This document shows, in pieces, positions 27,916 through 36,112 of a stretch of DNA of 47,608 nucleotides. Every line of letters begins with the position of its first letter. Positions within the stretch are counted from its first letter, which is position 1. The stretch covers positions 1 through 47,608 of the forward strand of contig PKDT01000084.1 of the NCBI GenBank assembly GCA_002863085.1, in the 5' to 3' direction. The stretch is from Flavobacteriales bacterium (GTDB lineage Bacteria > Bacteroidota > Bacteroidia > Flavobacteriales > TMED113). Made by a program: the position numbers and the translations under genes. A model generated the notes under the pieces. It searched no databases and was not told the DNA's origin. It saw only the letters and a list, made by a program, of their open reading frames with translations.

Positions 27916-29553
27916 ATGGAAAAACCCCAGAATATTTCTTATAATATCAATGAAGATAATATGAAAATTTTAATTTCAACATTAAAACAAAAGAAGCAGA
28001 TTATAGAGCTGGGCGGGGGTGTTGAAAATATTGAAAAACAACATAAAAAAGGAAAAATGACTGCCAGAGAAAGATTAACAGCCCTATTTGATAAAGATTC
28101 AAAGTTGATCGAAATTGGTTCATTTGCGGCTAACGACCTGTATGATGAGTATGGGGGATGTCCGTGTGCGGGTGTTATAGTAATGATTGGTGAAATAAAT
28201 GAAAGAAATTGTATTGTCGTTGCAAACGATTCGACTGTTAAGTCTGGAGCATGGTTTCCTATGACGGCAAAAAAAAATTTAAGAGCACAAGAAATATCAA
28301 TAAATACAAATACACCAATCATTTATTTAGTTGATAGTGCTGGTGTTTTCCTACCTTTACAATCTGAAGTATTTGCTGACAAGAATCATTTTGGTAGGCA
28401 ATTTAGAAATAATGCTAAGATATCTGCACTTGGTATAACCCAAATCTCGGCTATAATGGGAAGTTGCGTCGCAGGAGGGGCATATCTTCCTATAATGAGT
28501 GATGAAGCTTTGATTGTTAAAGGTACTGGTAGTGTATTTTTGGCCGGCTCACACTTAGTAAACGCAGCAATAGGTGAAAACATAAACAATGAAGAACTGG
28601 GCGGAGCTAATACACATTGTGATATTTCTGGTGTTACTGACTATAAATGTGAGGACGATAAAGACGCAATCAATTTAATAAGAGACTTAATTTCGTTACT
28701 AAAAAAAAATGATAATGCAGGAATATCCAGAATAAAATCTGTTAGTCCCAAATCAAATATTGAAGATATTTATGGGCATTTTCCAAAAAAACGAAACGAA
28801 CCATATGAAATTAAAAAAATAATAGAAGGACTGGTTGATGATAGTTTTTTTCGAGAATATAAATCAACTTATGGAAAAACAATTGTATGTGGATATGCAA
28901 GGATAGACGGATGGGCAATCGGGATTGTAGCAAATCAAAGAAAAATTGTAAAAAACAGTAAGGGTGAAATGCAACTCGGGGGTGTCATATACTCTGACTC
29001 TGCCGACAAAGCAGCTAGATTTATAATGAATTGTAATCAAAAAGGGATTCCAATATTATTTCTTCAAGACGTCAATGGCTTCATGGTAGGATCAAAAGCT
29101 GAACATAACGGCATAATCAAAGATGGAGCTAAAATGGTAAATGCAATGGCAAACTCAGTTGTTCCAAAATTTACTGTCATAATTGGCAACTCATTTGGGG
29201 CAGGAAATTATGCTATGTGTGGCAAAGCATACGACCCTGACCTGATTCTTGCCTGGCCAACTGCTAAGATAGCTGTGATGGGGGGGGAACAAGCAGCTAC
29301 TGTCTTGGCTAAATTAGAAGAAAAGAAATACAAAAAAGATGGTAAATCATTAACCAAGGAAATCAAAGAAAAAATTTATAAAGAAGTTAATGACAATTAT
29401 GAATCACAAATGAGTCCATACTATGCTGCATCAAGATTATGGGTTGATGAAATTATTGATCCTGGTGAAACAAGACTATATATTTCCAAGGGCATCGAAA
29501 TTTCAAATAAAAGGAAAATAGATACTTTCAAAACAGGAGTTATTCAAACATGA
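27916..29553 (+). CDS. Acyl-CoA carboxylase carboxyltransferase (beta) subunit
   Basis: The ATG at 27916 is preferred over the GTG at 27910, which overlaps the upstream stop; the N-terminus before KMTARERL is variable in the family. The 545-residue product has both crotonase-like halves: KMTARERLTALFDKDS, CPCAGVIVMIGEI, IIYLVDSAGVFLPLQSE, ISAIMGSCVAGGAYLPIMSDEALIV, then LFLQDVNGFMVGSKAEHNGIIKDGAKMVNAMANS, GNSFGAGNYAMCGKAYDPDLILAWPTAKIAVMGGEQAA. This pattern fits propionyl-CoA or 3-methylcrotonyl-CoA carboxyltransferases; the flavobacterial-style sequence favours methylcrotonyl-type but I cannot decide. No biotin carboxylase subunit is in the window. Confidence 0.9.
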   Translation: MEKPQNISYNINEDNMKILISTLKQKKQIIELGGGVENIEKQHKKGKMTARERLTALFDKDSKLIEIGSFAANDLYDEYGGCPCAGVIVMIGEINERNCIVVANDSTVKSGAWFPMTAKKNLRAQEISINTNTPIIYLVDSAGVFLPLQSEVFADKNHFGRQFRNNAKISALGITQISAIMGSCVAGGAYLPIMSDEALIVKGTGSVFLAGSHLVNAAIGENINNEELGGANTHCDISGVTDYKCEDDKDAINLIRDLISLLKKNDNAGISRIKSVSPKSNIEDIYGHFPKKRNEPYEIKKIIEGLVDDSFFREYKSTYGKTIVCGYARIDGWAIGIVANQRKIVKNSKGEMQLGGVIYSDSADKAARFIMNCNQKGIPILFLQDVNGFMVGSKAEHNGIIKDGAKMVNAMANSVVPKFTVIIGNSFGAGNYAMCGKAYDPDLILAWPTAKIAVMGGEQAATVLAKLEEKKYKKDGKSLTKEIKEKIYKEVNDNYESQMSPYYAASRLWVDEIIDPGETRLYISKGIEISNKRKIDTFKTGVIQT

Positions 29554-29599
29554 TTCAATTACAAAAAATAATTATATTTATCAATTAAATTAATCATAC

Positions 29600-31552
29600 A
29601 TGATAAGTGTTGAATTTCCTGATCAGACTGTAAAACAATTTCCCAAAGGAACAAGTCCATATGACATAGCAAAAAGCATAAGTGAAGGTTTGTCTAGAAA
29701 TGCTCTGGCAGCAAAAATTGATAATCAAATTACCGACTTAAATAAGGTAATCGAGTCAGATAAAACTGTCAAATTTGAACTTTTAACTTGGAATGATGAT
29801 GAAGGTAAATCTGTCTTCTGGCACTCCAGCGCGCATTTACTTGCAGAAGCCATACAATTCTACTATCCAAATGTAAAATTTGCAATAGGTCCTCCTATTG
29901 AAAATGGTTTCTACTATGACATCGAGTTTCCCGAAAACGTTTCTTTTTCTTCAGAGGATTTTTTGAGAATTGAAAGTAAAATAATTGAACTAGCAAAAAC
30001 AAAAAGTTCCTTCATTAGAAGTGAAGTTTCAAAAGAATATGCACTAAATTTCTTTAATCAAAAAAAAAATCAATACAAATTAGAACTCATTGAAGATCTA
30101 AATGAAAATAACATCACTTTTTACAAACAAGGTAACTTTACAGACCTATGTAAAGGACCACATATTCCCCATACTGGATTTATTAAGTCATTCAAATTGA
30201 TTAATGTTGCTGGTGCTTACTGGAGAGGAAGTGAAAAAAACAAACAATTAACTAGAATTTATGGAATATCTTTTCCCAAAAAAAAATTACTTGACGAATA
30301 TTTGTTAAAATATGAAGAAGCGAAAAAAAGAGACCACAGACTTATTGGTAAAAATATGGGCCTTTTCACATTTTCAAATAAAGTTGGTCAGGGACTCCCA
30401 CTCTGGCTCCCAAAAGGAGCAATTCTTAGAGACAGGTTAATTGATTTTATGAAAAAAACTCAGATGGATCGTGGTTATGAGCCAGTTATTACTCCACATA
30501 TTGGAGCTAAAGAGCTTTATGTATGTTCTGGACACTATGATAAATACGGAGAGGACTCATTTAAACCCATTCAAACACCCAATGAGAACGAAGAGTTTTT
30601 TTTAAAACCCATGAACTGTCCTCATCACTGTGAAATATTCAAATCACAACCAAGGTCATACAAAGATTTACCTATAAGATTAGCTGAATTTGGAACTGTT
30701 TATAGATATGAAAAAAGTGGCGAACTTCACGGTTTAACAAGAGTTCGTGGTTTTACTCAAGATGATGCACACATCTTTGTTTCTCAAAACCAAGTTCAAG
30801 AAGAATTTGAAAAAGTGATTGATTTGGTTCTTTACATTCTAAAAGCAATGGGATTCAATGACTATGTAGCTCAAATTTCTCTCAGAGACCAAAAAGACAA
30901 AAAAAAATATATTGGAAGTGATGAAAACTGGCAATTGTCTGAAAAAGCCATTATAGAAGCTGCAAATAATAAAAATATCAAGACAACTATTGAATATGGT
31001 GAAGCTGCATTCTATGGACCTAAACTTGATTTTATGATTAAAGATGCATTGGGTAGAAAGTGGCAACTCGGGACAATACAAATTGACTATAACTTACCTG
31101 AGCGATTTGATTTAAAATATAAGGGCGCCGATGACAAAATGCACCAACCAGTTATGATTCATCGTGCACCATTTGGATCTCTTGAAAGATTTATTGCTCT
31201 TTTAATTGAACATAACGGAGGGAATTTTCCTCTTTGGCTTACACCCAACCAGTTAATTATTCTTCCAATTAGTAAAAAACATAATGATTACTGTAAAAAA
31301 CTTTTAAAATCACTAAAAAAATACGATATTCGCGGTCACATTGATGACAGAAATGAAACAACAGGTAGAAAAGTAAGAGATGCTGAAAAAGACAGGATAC
31401 CTTTAATCATAATTGTTGGCGATGATGAAATAAAAAATAATTCACTTTCTGTTAGAAAAAATGGAGGTGAAGATTTGGGTAAAATGAGTATTGAACAACT
31501 TGTACAGATGATTCAATTAAACGTTGAAAAAGAACTCAATGAAAATAATTAA
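29600..31552 (+). CDS. thrS: Threonyl-tRNA synthetase
   Basis: The 650 residues cover the full-length enzyme: TGS domain (VEFPDQTVKQFPKGTSPYDIAKSI), editing domain with HSSAHLLAEAIQ and DLCKGPHIPHTG, class II catalytic core with FLKPMNCPHHCEIF, RLAEFGTVYRYEKSGELHGLTRVRGFTQDDAHIF and HRAPFGSLERFIALLIEH, and the anticodon-binding domain (LIILPISKKHNDYCKKLL; DDRNETTGRKVRDAEKDRIPLIIIVGDDE). It charges tRNA-Thr. It begins the classic thrS-infC-rpmI-rplT cluster, with a 46-base AT-rich gap upstream in which I see no clear promoter or leader structure. Confidence 0.98.
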   Translation: MISVEFPDQTVKQFPKGTSPYDIAKSISEGLSRNALAAKIDNQITDLNKVIESDKTVKFELLTWNDDEGKSVFWHSSAHLLAEAIQFYYPNVKFAIGPPIENGFYYDIEFPENVSFSSEDFLRIESKIIELAKTKSSFIRSEVSKEYALNFFNQKKNQYKLELIEDLNENNITFYKQGNFTDLCKGPHIPHTGFIKSFKLINVAGAYWRGSEKNKQLTRIYGISFPKKKLLDEYLLKYEEAKKRDHRLIGKNMGLFTFSNKVGQGLPLWLPKGAILRDRLIDFMKKTQMDRGYEPVITPHIGAKELYVCSGHYDKYGEDSFKPIQTPNENEEFFLKPMNCPHHCEIFKSQPRSYKDLPIRLAEFGTVYRYEKSGELHGLTRVRGFTQDDAHIFVSQNQVQEEFEKVIDLVLYILKAMGFNDYVAQISLRDQKDKKKYIGSDENWQLSEKAIIEAANNKNIKTTIEYGEAAFYGPKLDFMIKDALGRKWQLGTIQIDYNLPERFDLKYKGADDKMHQPVMIHRAPFGSLERFIALLIEHNGGNFPLWLTPNQLIILPISKKHNDYCKKLLKSLKKYDIRGHIDDRNETTGRKVRDAEKDRIPLIIIVGDDEIKNNSLSVRKNGGEDLGKMSIEQLVQMIQLNVEKELNENN

Positions 31553-31570
31553 TTATAAAACTTAATAGCT

Positions 31571-32131
31571 ATAGCAATAAGAAAAAGAAATAAGGGAAAA
31601 AAACCTTGGAGAATAAAGAAAGAAAACCCCCACAAAATAAATAACTTTATTTTAGCTAGTACAATCAGACTAGTGGGAGACAACGTAGAACCTAAAGTCT
31701 GCACAAAAGATGAAGGCTTGAAGATTGCAAGCAACCTAGGACTAGATCTTGTAGAAATATCATCTAAATCTGATCCACCTGTTTGTAAAATTATAAACTA
31801 CAACAAGTTTCTTTATTCACAAAAGAAAAAGCAAAAGGAAATCAAATCTAAAACTGCTAAAGTAGTTATGAAAGAAATAAGATTTGGACCTAATACTGAC
31901 ACACATGATTACAATTTTAAATTAAATCATGCTACAAAATTTATTGATGACGGATGCAAATTGAAAGCTTACGTATTTTTTAAAGGAAGATCCATTATTC
32001 ACAAGGACCGCGGTGAAATTTTATTATTAAAATTAGCTCAAGACCTTGAAGAAAAAGCAAAAGTTGATCAATTGCCTAAGCTAGAGGGGAAAAGAATGAT
32101 AATGTTATTATCACCAATGTTAAAAAAATAA
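31571..32131 (+). CDS. infC: Translation initiation factor IF-3, non-AUG (probably AUA) start
   Basis: The ORF track gives a GTG start at 31673, but that would remove the conserved N-terminal region. Reading upstream in frame gives [41 protein letters not shown], which matches the usual flavobacterial IF-3 opening (MAIRR...HRIN...I...VRLVGENVEP). The frame is closed by a TAA at 31556 and contains no ATG, GTG, TTG or CTG before 31673, so the start must be non-canonical; ATA at 31571 (giving M-A-I-R-K) is the best match, with ATA at 31565 or 31577 possible. The product is 186 residues. IF-3 proofreads initiator tRNA and start codons on the 30S subunit, and E. coli infC uses AUU for autoregulation; a similar logic is inferred here. 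C-terminal motifs include [24 protein letters not shown] and FKGRSI. Confidence 0.88.
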   Translation: MAIRKRNKGKKPWRIKKENPHKINNFILASTIRLVGDNVEPKVCTKDEGLKIASNLGLDLVEISSKSDPPVCKIINYNKFLYSQKKKQKEIKSKTAKVVMKEIRFGPNTDTHDYNFKLNHATKFIDDGCKLKAYVFFKGRSIIHKDRGEILLLKLAQDLEEKAKVDQLPKLEGKRMIMLLSPMLKK

Positions 32132-32141
32132 ATATACTGCT

Positions 32142-32339
32142 ATGCCAAAAATGAAAACTAATTCGAGTGCGAAAAAAAGATTTTCCGTTACCAGTTCAGG
32201 CAAAATTAAAAGGAAACATGCATTCAAGAGCCATATATTAACAAAGAAAAGCACAAAACAAAAACGTCGTTTAACAAATACTGGACTCGTTGATAAGTCA
32301 GATATGAAGAACGTTAAACAACAATTATCAATGAAATAG
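32142..32339 (+). CDS. rpmI: 50S ribosomal protein L35
   Basis: The 65-residue basic protein opens [44 protein letters not shown], the L35 family signature, at exactly the usual length. It sits 10 bases after infC and 64 bases before rplT, in the conserved infC-rpmI-rplT order. Confidence 0.98.
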   Translation: MPKMKTNSSAKKRFSVTSSGKIKRKHAFKSHILTKKSTKQKRRLTNTGLVDKSDMKNVKQQLSMK

Positions 32340-32354
32340 AGTTTATAACCGTGT

Positions 32355-32401
32355 AAATAGTCTTAAGTATCTTAGTATCACTATTTGCAAAAAAAAAAAA
32401 A
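32355..32401 (+). promoter_or_regulatory. Inverted repeat and 13-A tract in the rpmI-rplT gap
   Basis: AAATAGT (32355-32361) pairs with ACTATTT (32380-32386), with a possible extra G-U pair, around an 18-base loop made of two similar units (CTTAAGTATC and CTTAGTATC). It is followed by 13 consecutive A (32389-32401) ending two bases before the rplT ATG. It does not look like an intrinsic terminator because the tract is A, not U. A role as an L20 autoregulatory site or as an A-rich ribosome loading site is possible. Confidence 0.4.
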
Positions 32402-32403
32402 TT

Positions 32404-32748
32404 ATGCCTAGATCAGTCAATTCCGTTGCTGCGAAAGCAAGGAGAAAAAAAATTCTAAAACAAGCTAAAGGCTACTTTGGTAGAAGAAAAAACGTTTTCA
32501 CCGTAGCTAAAAATGCTGTTGAAAAAGCATTATCATATTCCTACAGAGACAGAAAAGTAAATAAAAGAAATTTCCGAGCACTTTGGATACAAAGAATTAA
32601 TGCTGGAGTCAGAGAATATGGTCTGTCATACTCACAATTTATGGGCTTGCTAAAGAAAAATGATATATCTCTCAACAGGAAAGTATTAGCTGACCTTGCG
32701 ATGAATCACAAAGATATCTTCAAATCTATTGTAGATAAAGTAAAGTAA
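32404..32748 (+). CDS. rplT: 50S ribosomal protein L20
   Basis: The 114-residue protein matches L20 throughout: [51 protein letters not shown], then [27 protein letters not shown]20 binds 23S rRNA early in 50S assembly and in several bacteria represses its own operon. An A13 tract precedes the start codon instead of a Shine-Dalgarno sequence. It ends 4 bases before the stop of the convergent TPR gene. Confidence 0.98.
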   Translation: MPRSVNSVAAKARRKKILKQAKGYFGRRKNVFTVAKNAVEKALSYSYRDRKVNKRNFRALWIQRINAGVREYGLSYSQFMGLLKKNDISLNRKVLADLAMNHKDIFKSIVDKVK

Positions 32749-32752
32749 TTGT

Positions 32753-33727
32753 TTATTCACTAAGTCCCTCCAATGCGGGGATATATGAAGGATTAAGCAT
32801 TAAACAGTTTTTCCAATCAGCGTCTGCCAAATCATATTCTTTATTTAGGGTATAGGCATAAGCTCTTCCGTGAAAAGCTAGTAAAAAGCTATTATCTATT
32901 TCAATTGACCTAGTAAAATAACTAACTGACTCATCATATAATTCCAATTGCAACAAACAAAAACCAATGTTATAGTTGATATATTTTGATTCATTGTCGA
33001 TTTCAGCACCAACCTTATAAATTTTAACTGCCTCACTAAAATCATTTTTATTTTGATAAAACATACCATAATTGTAATAAACCTGAAAGTAGTCAGGGTA
33101 TAATTCAATAATTTTCTTAAAATATATTTCAGCTAACTCCTCATCATAATAATCGTTGTTAAGAGTAGTGTCACTGTGAATTAATGATAAAAGGGAAAGT
33201 GCCTCTCTTGAATTCGGTTTTTCTTCTAAGTGGGCTTCTAAAAATTTAATTGACTTTGCATACTTTTTTAATTCTCTAAGGTGTGAAATTAAATCAAAAG
33301 AAATCATTCCTTGATTAATTTTTGAAAGTGTGTCAATCATATTTAGACAATCCTTGTCTCTTACTAGACAGTACAAATTTGTTAGCTTTTCACGACACGG
33401 AATGTTATTTGGGTCATTAGAAATACATCTCTCCCATGATTTCTTAGAAATGCTTGTTTTGTTTAATTTAAAATAGATTTCACCTCTCAATAAGAGAACA
33501 CTCATGTCATTCTTAAAAATTTTATAAGCTTTATCAATTACATTTTTTGCTTCGATATAATTTCCACTTTCAAAAAGAATCTTTGATTTTTGAACTAAGG
33601 CATCAACATCGTTTGGGTCGTTAGTCAATACAACATTCAATGAATCAATTGGTGATTGATGATTTTTTGTTGAATTAATTTGACAGCTGTAAATTATTAA
33701 AATAATGAAAAAAAAAAAAAACTTCAT
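32753..33727 (-). CDS. Tetratricopeptide-repeat lipoprotein
   Basis: The N-terminus MKFFFFFIILIIYSCQ has a lipobox-like IYSC, predicting a lipoprotein anchored at Cys15. The 324 residues contain about seven TPR-like helical pairs, for example ALVQKSKILFESGNYIEAKNVIDKAYKIF, YYNYGMFYQNKNDFSEAVKIYKVGAEID, YNIGFCLLQLELYDESVSYFTRSIEID and AFHGRAYAYTLNKEYDLADADWKNCLMLNP. TPRs mediate protein contacts, so this is likely an envelope scaffold. The gene follows recA by 2 bases. A 14-base T run (coding strand) lies at codons 3-7. Confidence 0.85.
   Translation of the reverse strand: MKFFFFFIILIIYSCQINSTKNHQSPIDSLNVVLTNDPNDVDALVQKSKILFESGNYIEAKNVIDKAYKIFKNDMSVLLLRGEIYFKLNKTSISKKSWERCISNDPNNIPCREKLTNLYCLVRDKDCLNMIDTLSKINQGMISFDLISHLRELKKYAKSIKFLEAHLEEKPNSREALSLLSLIHSDTTLNNDYYDEELAEIYFKKIIELYPDYFQVYYNYGMFYQNKNDFSEAVKIYKVGAEIDNESKYINYNIGFCLLQLELYDESVSYFTRSIEIDNSFLLAFHGRAYAYTLNKEYDLADADWKNCLMLNPSYIPALEGLSE
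33708..33721 (-). repeat. 14-base homopolymer tract in a lipoprotein signal peptide
   Basis: Fourteen consecutive A on the plus strand (T on the coding strand) form the Phe codons immediately after ATG-AAG of the TPR lipoprotein. A one-base slip here would put the gene out of frame within the first seven codons. Confidence 0.9.
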
Positions 33728-33729
33728 TT

Positions 33730-34722
33730 TTAGCTATATTTCAGCTTAATCTTGTTTTCAATTTCTGTTAATAATTCAGGATTATCCTTTAAAATAGATC
33801 TAACAGATTCTCGGCCTTGTCCTAACTTTGCTCCTTCATAGCTAAACCATGAGCCACTTTTTGAAATTATTCCATGTTCAACTCCGAGATCGATTATTTC
33901 TCCAGTCTTTGATATTCCCTCACCATACATTATATCAAATTGTGCATTTCTAAAAGGCGGAGCTACTTTATTTTTTACAATTTTAACTCTTGTTCTATTA
34001 CCAATTGTTGAGTCACCATCCTTAATCTGAGTGCTGCGTCTGATATCAATACGTACGGATGAATAAAACTTTAATGCATTACCCCCAGTTGTTGTCTCTG
34101 GGTTACCAAACATTACTCCAATCTTTTCTCTAAGTTGATTGATAAAAATACAAATGCAACCGGACTTACTTATTGTAGCAGTCATTTTTCTCAAAGCTTG
34201 CGACATTAACCTAGCTTGTAGACCCAACTTTGAATCACCCATTTCGCCTTCGATTTCACTCTTTGGAGTTAATGCAGCTACAGAATCAATAACAAGAATA
34301 TCAATAGCGGCAGACCTTATCAGATTATCAGCTATTTCTAGAGCTTGTTCACCACAATCAGGCTGAGAAATAAGTAAATTGTCAATGTCAACTCCAAGCT
34401 TTTTTGCATAAAATCGGTCAAATGCATGTTCGGCGTCAATAAAAGCTGCAATCCCACCTTTTTTTTGAGCTTCAGCAATTGCATGCAATGTCAATGTAGT
34501 TTTTCCGGATGATTCAGGACCAAATATTTCAATGACTCTGCCTTTAGGAAGTCCTCCAACTCCAAGTGCTAAATCAATTCCAATCGACCCGGTTGATATT
34601 GATTCAACGTCAATTATTGGTGCATCTCCTAATTTCATTATGGTTCCCTTACCATAAGTTTTATCAATTTTTTCCATCGTAAGCGCCAATGCCTTATGTT
34701 TTGCGTCTAATTCTTTTCCCAT
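33730..34722 (-). CDS. recA: Recombinase RecA
   Basis: The 330-residue protein has the standard RecA core: [60 protein letters not shown] (Walker A GPESSGKT), [91 protein letters not shown]. It catalyses homologous strand exchange and SOS coprotease activity. It lacks the long acidic C-terminal tail of enterobacterial RecA, ending at NKIKLKYS. It lies between bcp (1 base upstream) and the TPR gene (2 bases downstream), so it is likely transcribed from a promoter ahead of bcp. Confidence 0.98.
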   Translation of the reverse strand: MGKELDAKHKALALTMEKIDKTYGKGTIMKLGDAPIIDVESISTGSIGIDLALGVGGLPKGRVIEIFGPESSGKTTLTLHAIAEAQKKGGIAAFIDAEHAFDRFYAKKLGVDIDNLLISQPDCGEQALEIADNLIRSAAIDILVIDSVAALTPKSEIEGEMGDSKLGLQARLMSQALRKMTATISKSGCICIFINQLREKIGVMFGNPETTTGGNALKFYSSVRIDIRRSTQIKDGDSTIGNRTRVKIVKNKVAPPFRNAQFDIMYGEGISKTGEIIDLGVEHGIISKSGSWFSYEGAKLGQGRESVRSILKDNPELLTEIENKIKLKYS

Positions 34723-34723
34723 T

Positions 34724-35191
34724 TTATTCCGATTTATAAGATTCTAATATTTGTTGAGCATGATTTTTTGTGTCGACTTTTGAAAAAATTTTTTCAATCA
34801 ATCCTCCTTCACCAATAACAAAGGTTGTTCTATGTATTCCGTCATATTCACGACCCATAAATTTTTTGGGTCCATATACGCCAAACAATTTTGACATTTT
34901 TTTTTCGACATCCGCAATTAAATTAAATTTCAGATTATACTTAGATTTAAATTTAATATGAGAATTTACACTGTCAGGACTTACACCAACAACATCAAAT
35001 CCTTGGTCTAACAACTCTTCATAATTATTAGAAAGATTACAAGATTCGGCTGTACAGCCAGGGGTATTATCTTTTGGGTAAAAAAAAATTATTAATTTTT
35101 TATTCAAAAAATCGTCGTTGGTAACAATGACGGAATCCTGATTAAGTCCTGAAAAAGATGGCGATTTATCCCCTACTTTTAAGTGTGTCAT
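34724..35191 (-). CDS. bcp: Thioredoxin-dependent peroxiredoxin (BCP type)
   Basis: The ATG at 35191 ([19 protein letters not shown]) is chosen over the start at 35209, giving 155 residues, the usual length. The peroxidatic motif [20 protein letters not shown] contains both the peroxidatic Cys and the resolving Cys five residues later, as in atypical 2-Cys BCP enzymes. [28 protein letters not shown] and [13 protein letters not shown] complete the fold. It reduces hydroperoxides using thioredoxin. It is followed closely by recA on the same strand. Confidence 0.95.
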   Translation of the reverse strand: MTHLKVGDKSPSFSGLNQDSVIVTNDDFLNKKLIIFFYPKDNTPGCTAESCNLSNNYEELLDQGFDVVGVSPDSVNSHIKFKSKYNLKFNLIADVEKKMSKLFGVYGPKKFMGREYDGIHRTTFVIGEGGLIEKIFSKVDTKNHAQQILESYKSE

Positions 35192-35238
35192 GAAAAAATA
35201 TTTATACAAGTAAATTTAATAAAATCAATAAACTAAAT

Positions 35239-35874
35239 TCATTTAAACATTGATTTTCTTCCAATAATTTTACAAATTGGACATTTGTTCGGATTATGAG
35301 CGCGAGCTGGACAAAATTCTCTGCCAAAGTAAATTATTTGTAAATGAAGTTTGTTCCATAAGTTTTTTGGATAAAATTTTTTACAATCTTCCTCTGTCCT
35401 TTTTACACTTTTGCCAGTAGAAATACACCATCTGTATGATAAGCGATGGATGTGAGTATCAACTGGAAATGTAGAAATACCAAATGCTTGTGCCAAAACC
35501 ACTGAAGCAGTCTTGTGTCCAACTCCTGGAAAAGCTTCAAGTTTTTCCAAACTATTAGGTACTTTATTATCATGATACTTAACCAATTTTTTCGATAATG
35601 TACTTATTGCTTTTGATTTAGTTTGTGACAGTCCGCAGGGTCTAATAATTTCTTGAATTTTTGAAACCGGGAGATTGGACATTGTAATCGGGTTATCAGC
35701 AAGAGTAAATAATTTTGGTGTTACTTTGTTAACTCTTTCGTCAGTACACTGGGCAGATAGAAGAACAGCAATAAGAAGAGTGTAAGGGTCTTTGTGTTTT
35801 AGGGGGATTTCCGGTTCGCCATAAAGACTCTCTAAAGTATTAACAATGAAAGAAACTTTATCTTTTTTTTTCAT
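35239..35874 (-). CDS. nth: Endonuclease III (DNA glycosylase/AP lyase), atypical iron-sulfur motif
   Basis: The 211-residue protein removes oxidised pyrimidines in base-excision repair. The helix-hairpin-helix LEAFPGVGHKTASVVLAQAFG includes the catalytic Lys, and FPVDTHIHRLSYRW includes the catalytic Asp. PYTLLIAVLLSAQCTDERVNKVTP is the family N-terminal block. The C-terminal cluster reads FCPARAHNPNKCPICKIIG, giving C-x9-C-x2-C with no fourth Cys before the end, unlike the usual C-x6-C-x2-C-x5-C [4Fe-4S] ligand set. It lies 3 bases downstream of a small ORF and close to bcp on the same strand. Confidence 0.95.
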   Translation of the reverse strand: MKKKDKVSFIVNTLESLYGEPEIPLKHKDPYTLLIAVLLSAQCTDERVNKVTPKLFTLADNPITMSNLPVSKIQEIIRPCGLSQTKSKAISTLSKKLVKYHDNKVPNSLEKLEAFPGVGHKTASVVLAQAFGISTFPVDTHIHRLSYRWCISTGKSVKRTEEDCKKFYPKNLWNKLHLQIIYFGREFCPARAHNPNKCPICKIIGRKSMFK

Positions 35875-35877
35875 TAG

Positions 35878-36069
35878 TTAGTTAAGTAAAATAACATTAC
35901 CATTGCAATCTAAAAAAAGAGATTGAGAATAAGAAGTTAATTTATAATTGTTATTAATAATTTCTTGTTCACAGATTTTTAAGTCCAAAATATTAATTTG
36001 TTGATCAACTAGATCTAAAAGACGATTAAGATTTTTTTTATTAGCAAAAGTAGATTTATCCATAGGCAT
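35878..36069 (-). CDS. Small hypothetical protein between sigma factor and nth
   Basis: The track start at 36093 is a TTG; ATG codons at 36069 and 36063 are more likely (MPMDKSTFANKKNLNRLLDLVDQQINI), giving 63 or 61 residues. The sequence has a basic N-terminal helix-like part and a C-terminal strand-like end (SLFLDCNGNVILLN), with no signal peptide or membrane helix. It is not a known family to me. Its tight packing in the minus-strand group (3 bases before nth, 43 after the sigma factor) supports a real gene, but it could be spurious. Confidence 0.5.
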   Translation of the reverse strand: MPMDKSTFANKKNLNRLLDLVDQQINILDLKICEQEIINNNYKLTSYSQSLFLDCNGNVILLN

Positions 36070-36112
36070 TTTTTTTAAAAAACGAAAATACAAAGGATTT
36101 ATTGTTACTGAG

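Noticed and set aside
31549-31734. Minus-strand 61-residue ORF over the thrS-infC junction
   Set aside because: It lies opposite the conserved infC N-terminal coding region and has no family features.
31673-32131. infC starting at the GTG at 31673
   Set aside because: It would drop the conserved IF-3 N-terminal region that is clearly encoded in frame upstream.
32355-32401. rpmI-rplT inverted repeat as an intrinsic terminator
   Set aside because: The stem is AT-rich and followed by A13, not U; on the opposite strand the T tract precedes the stem.
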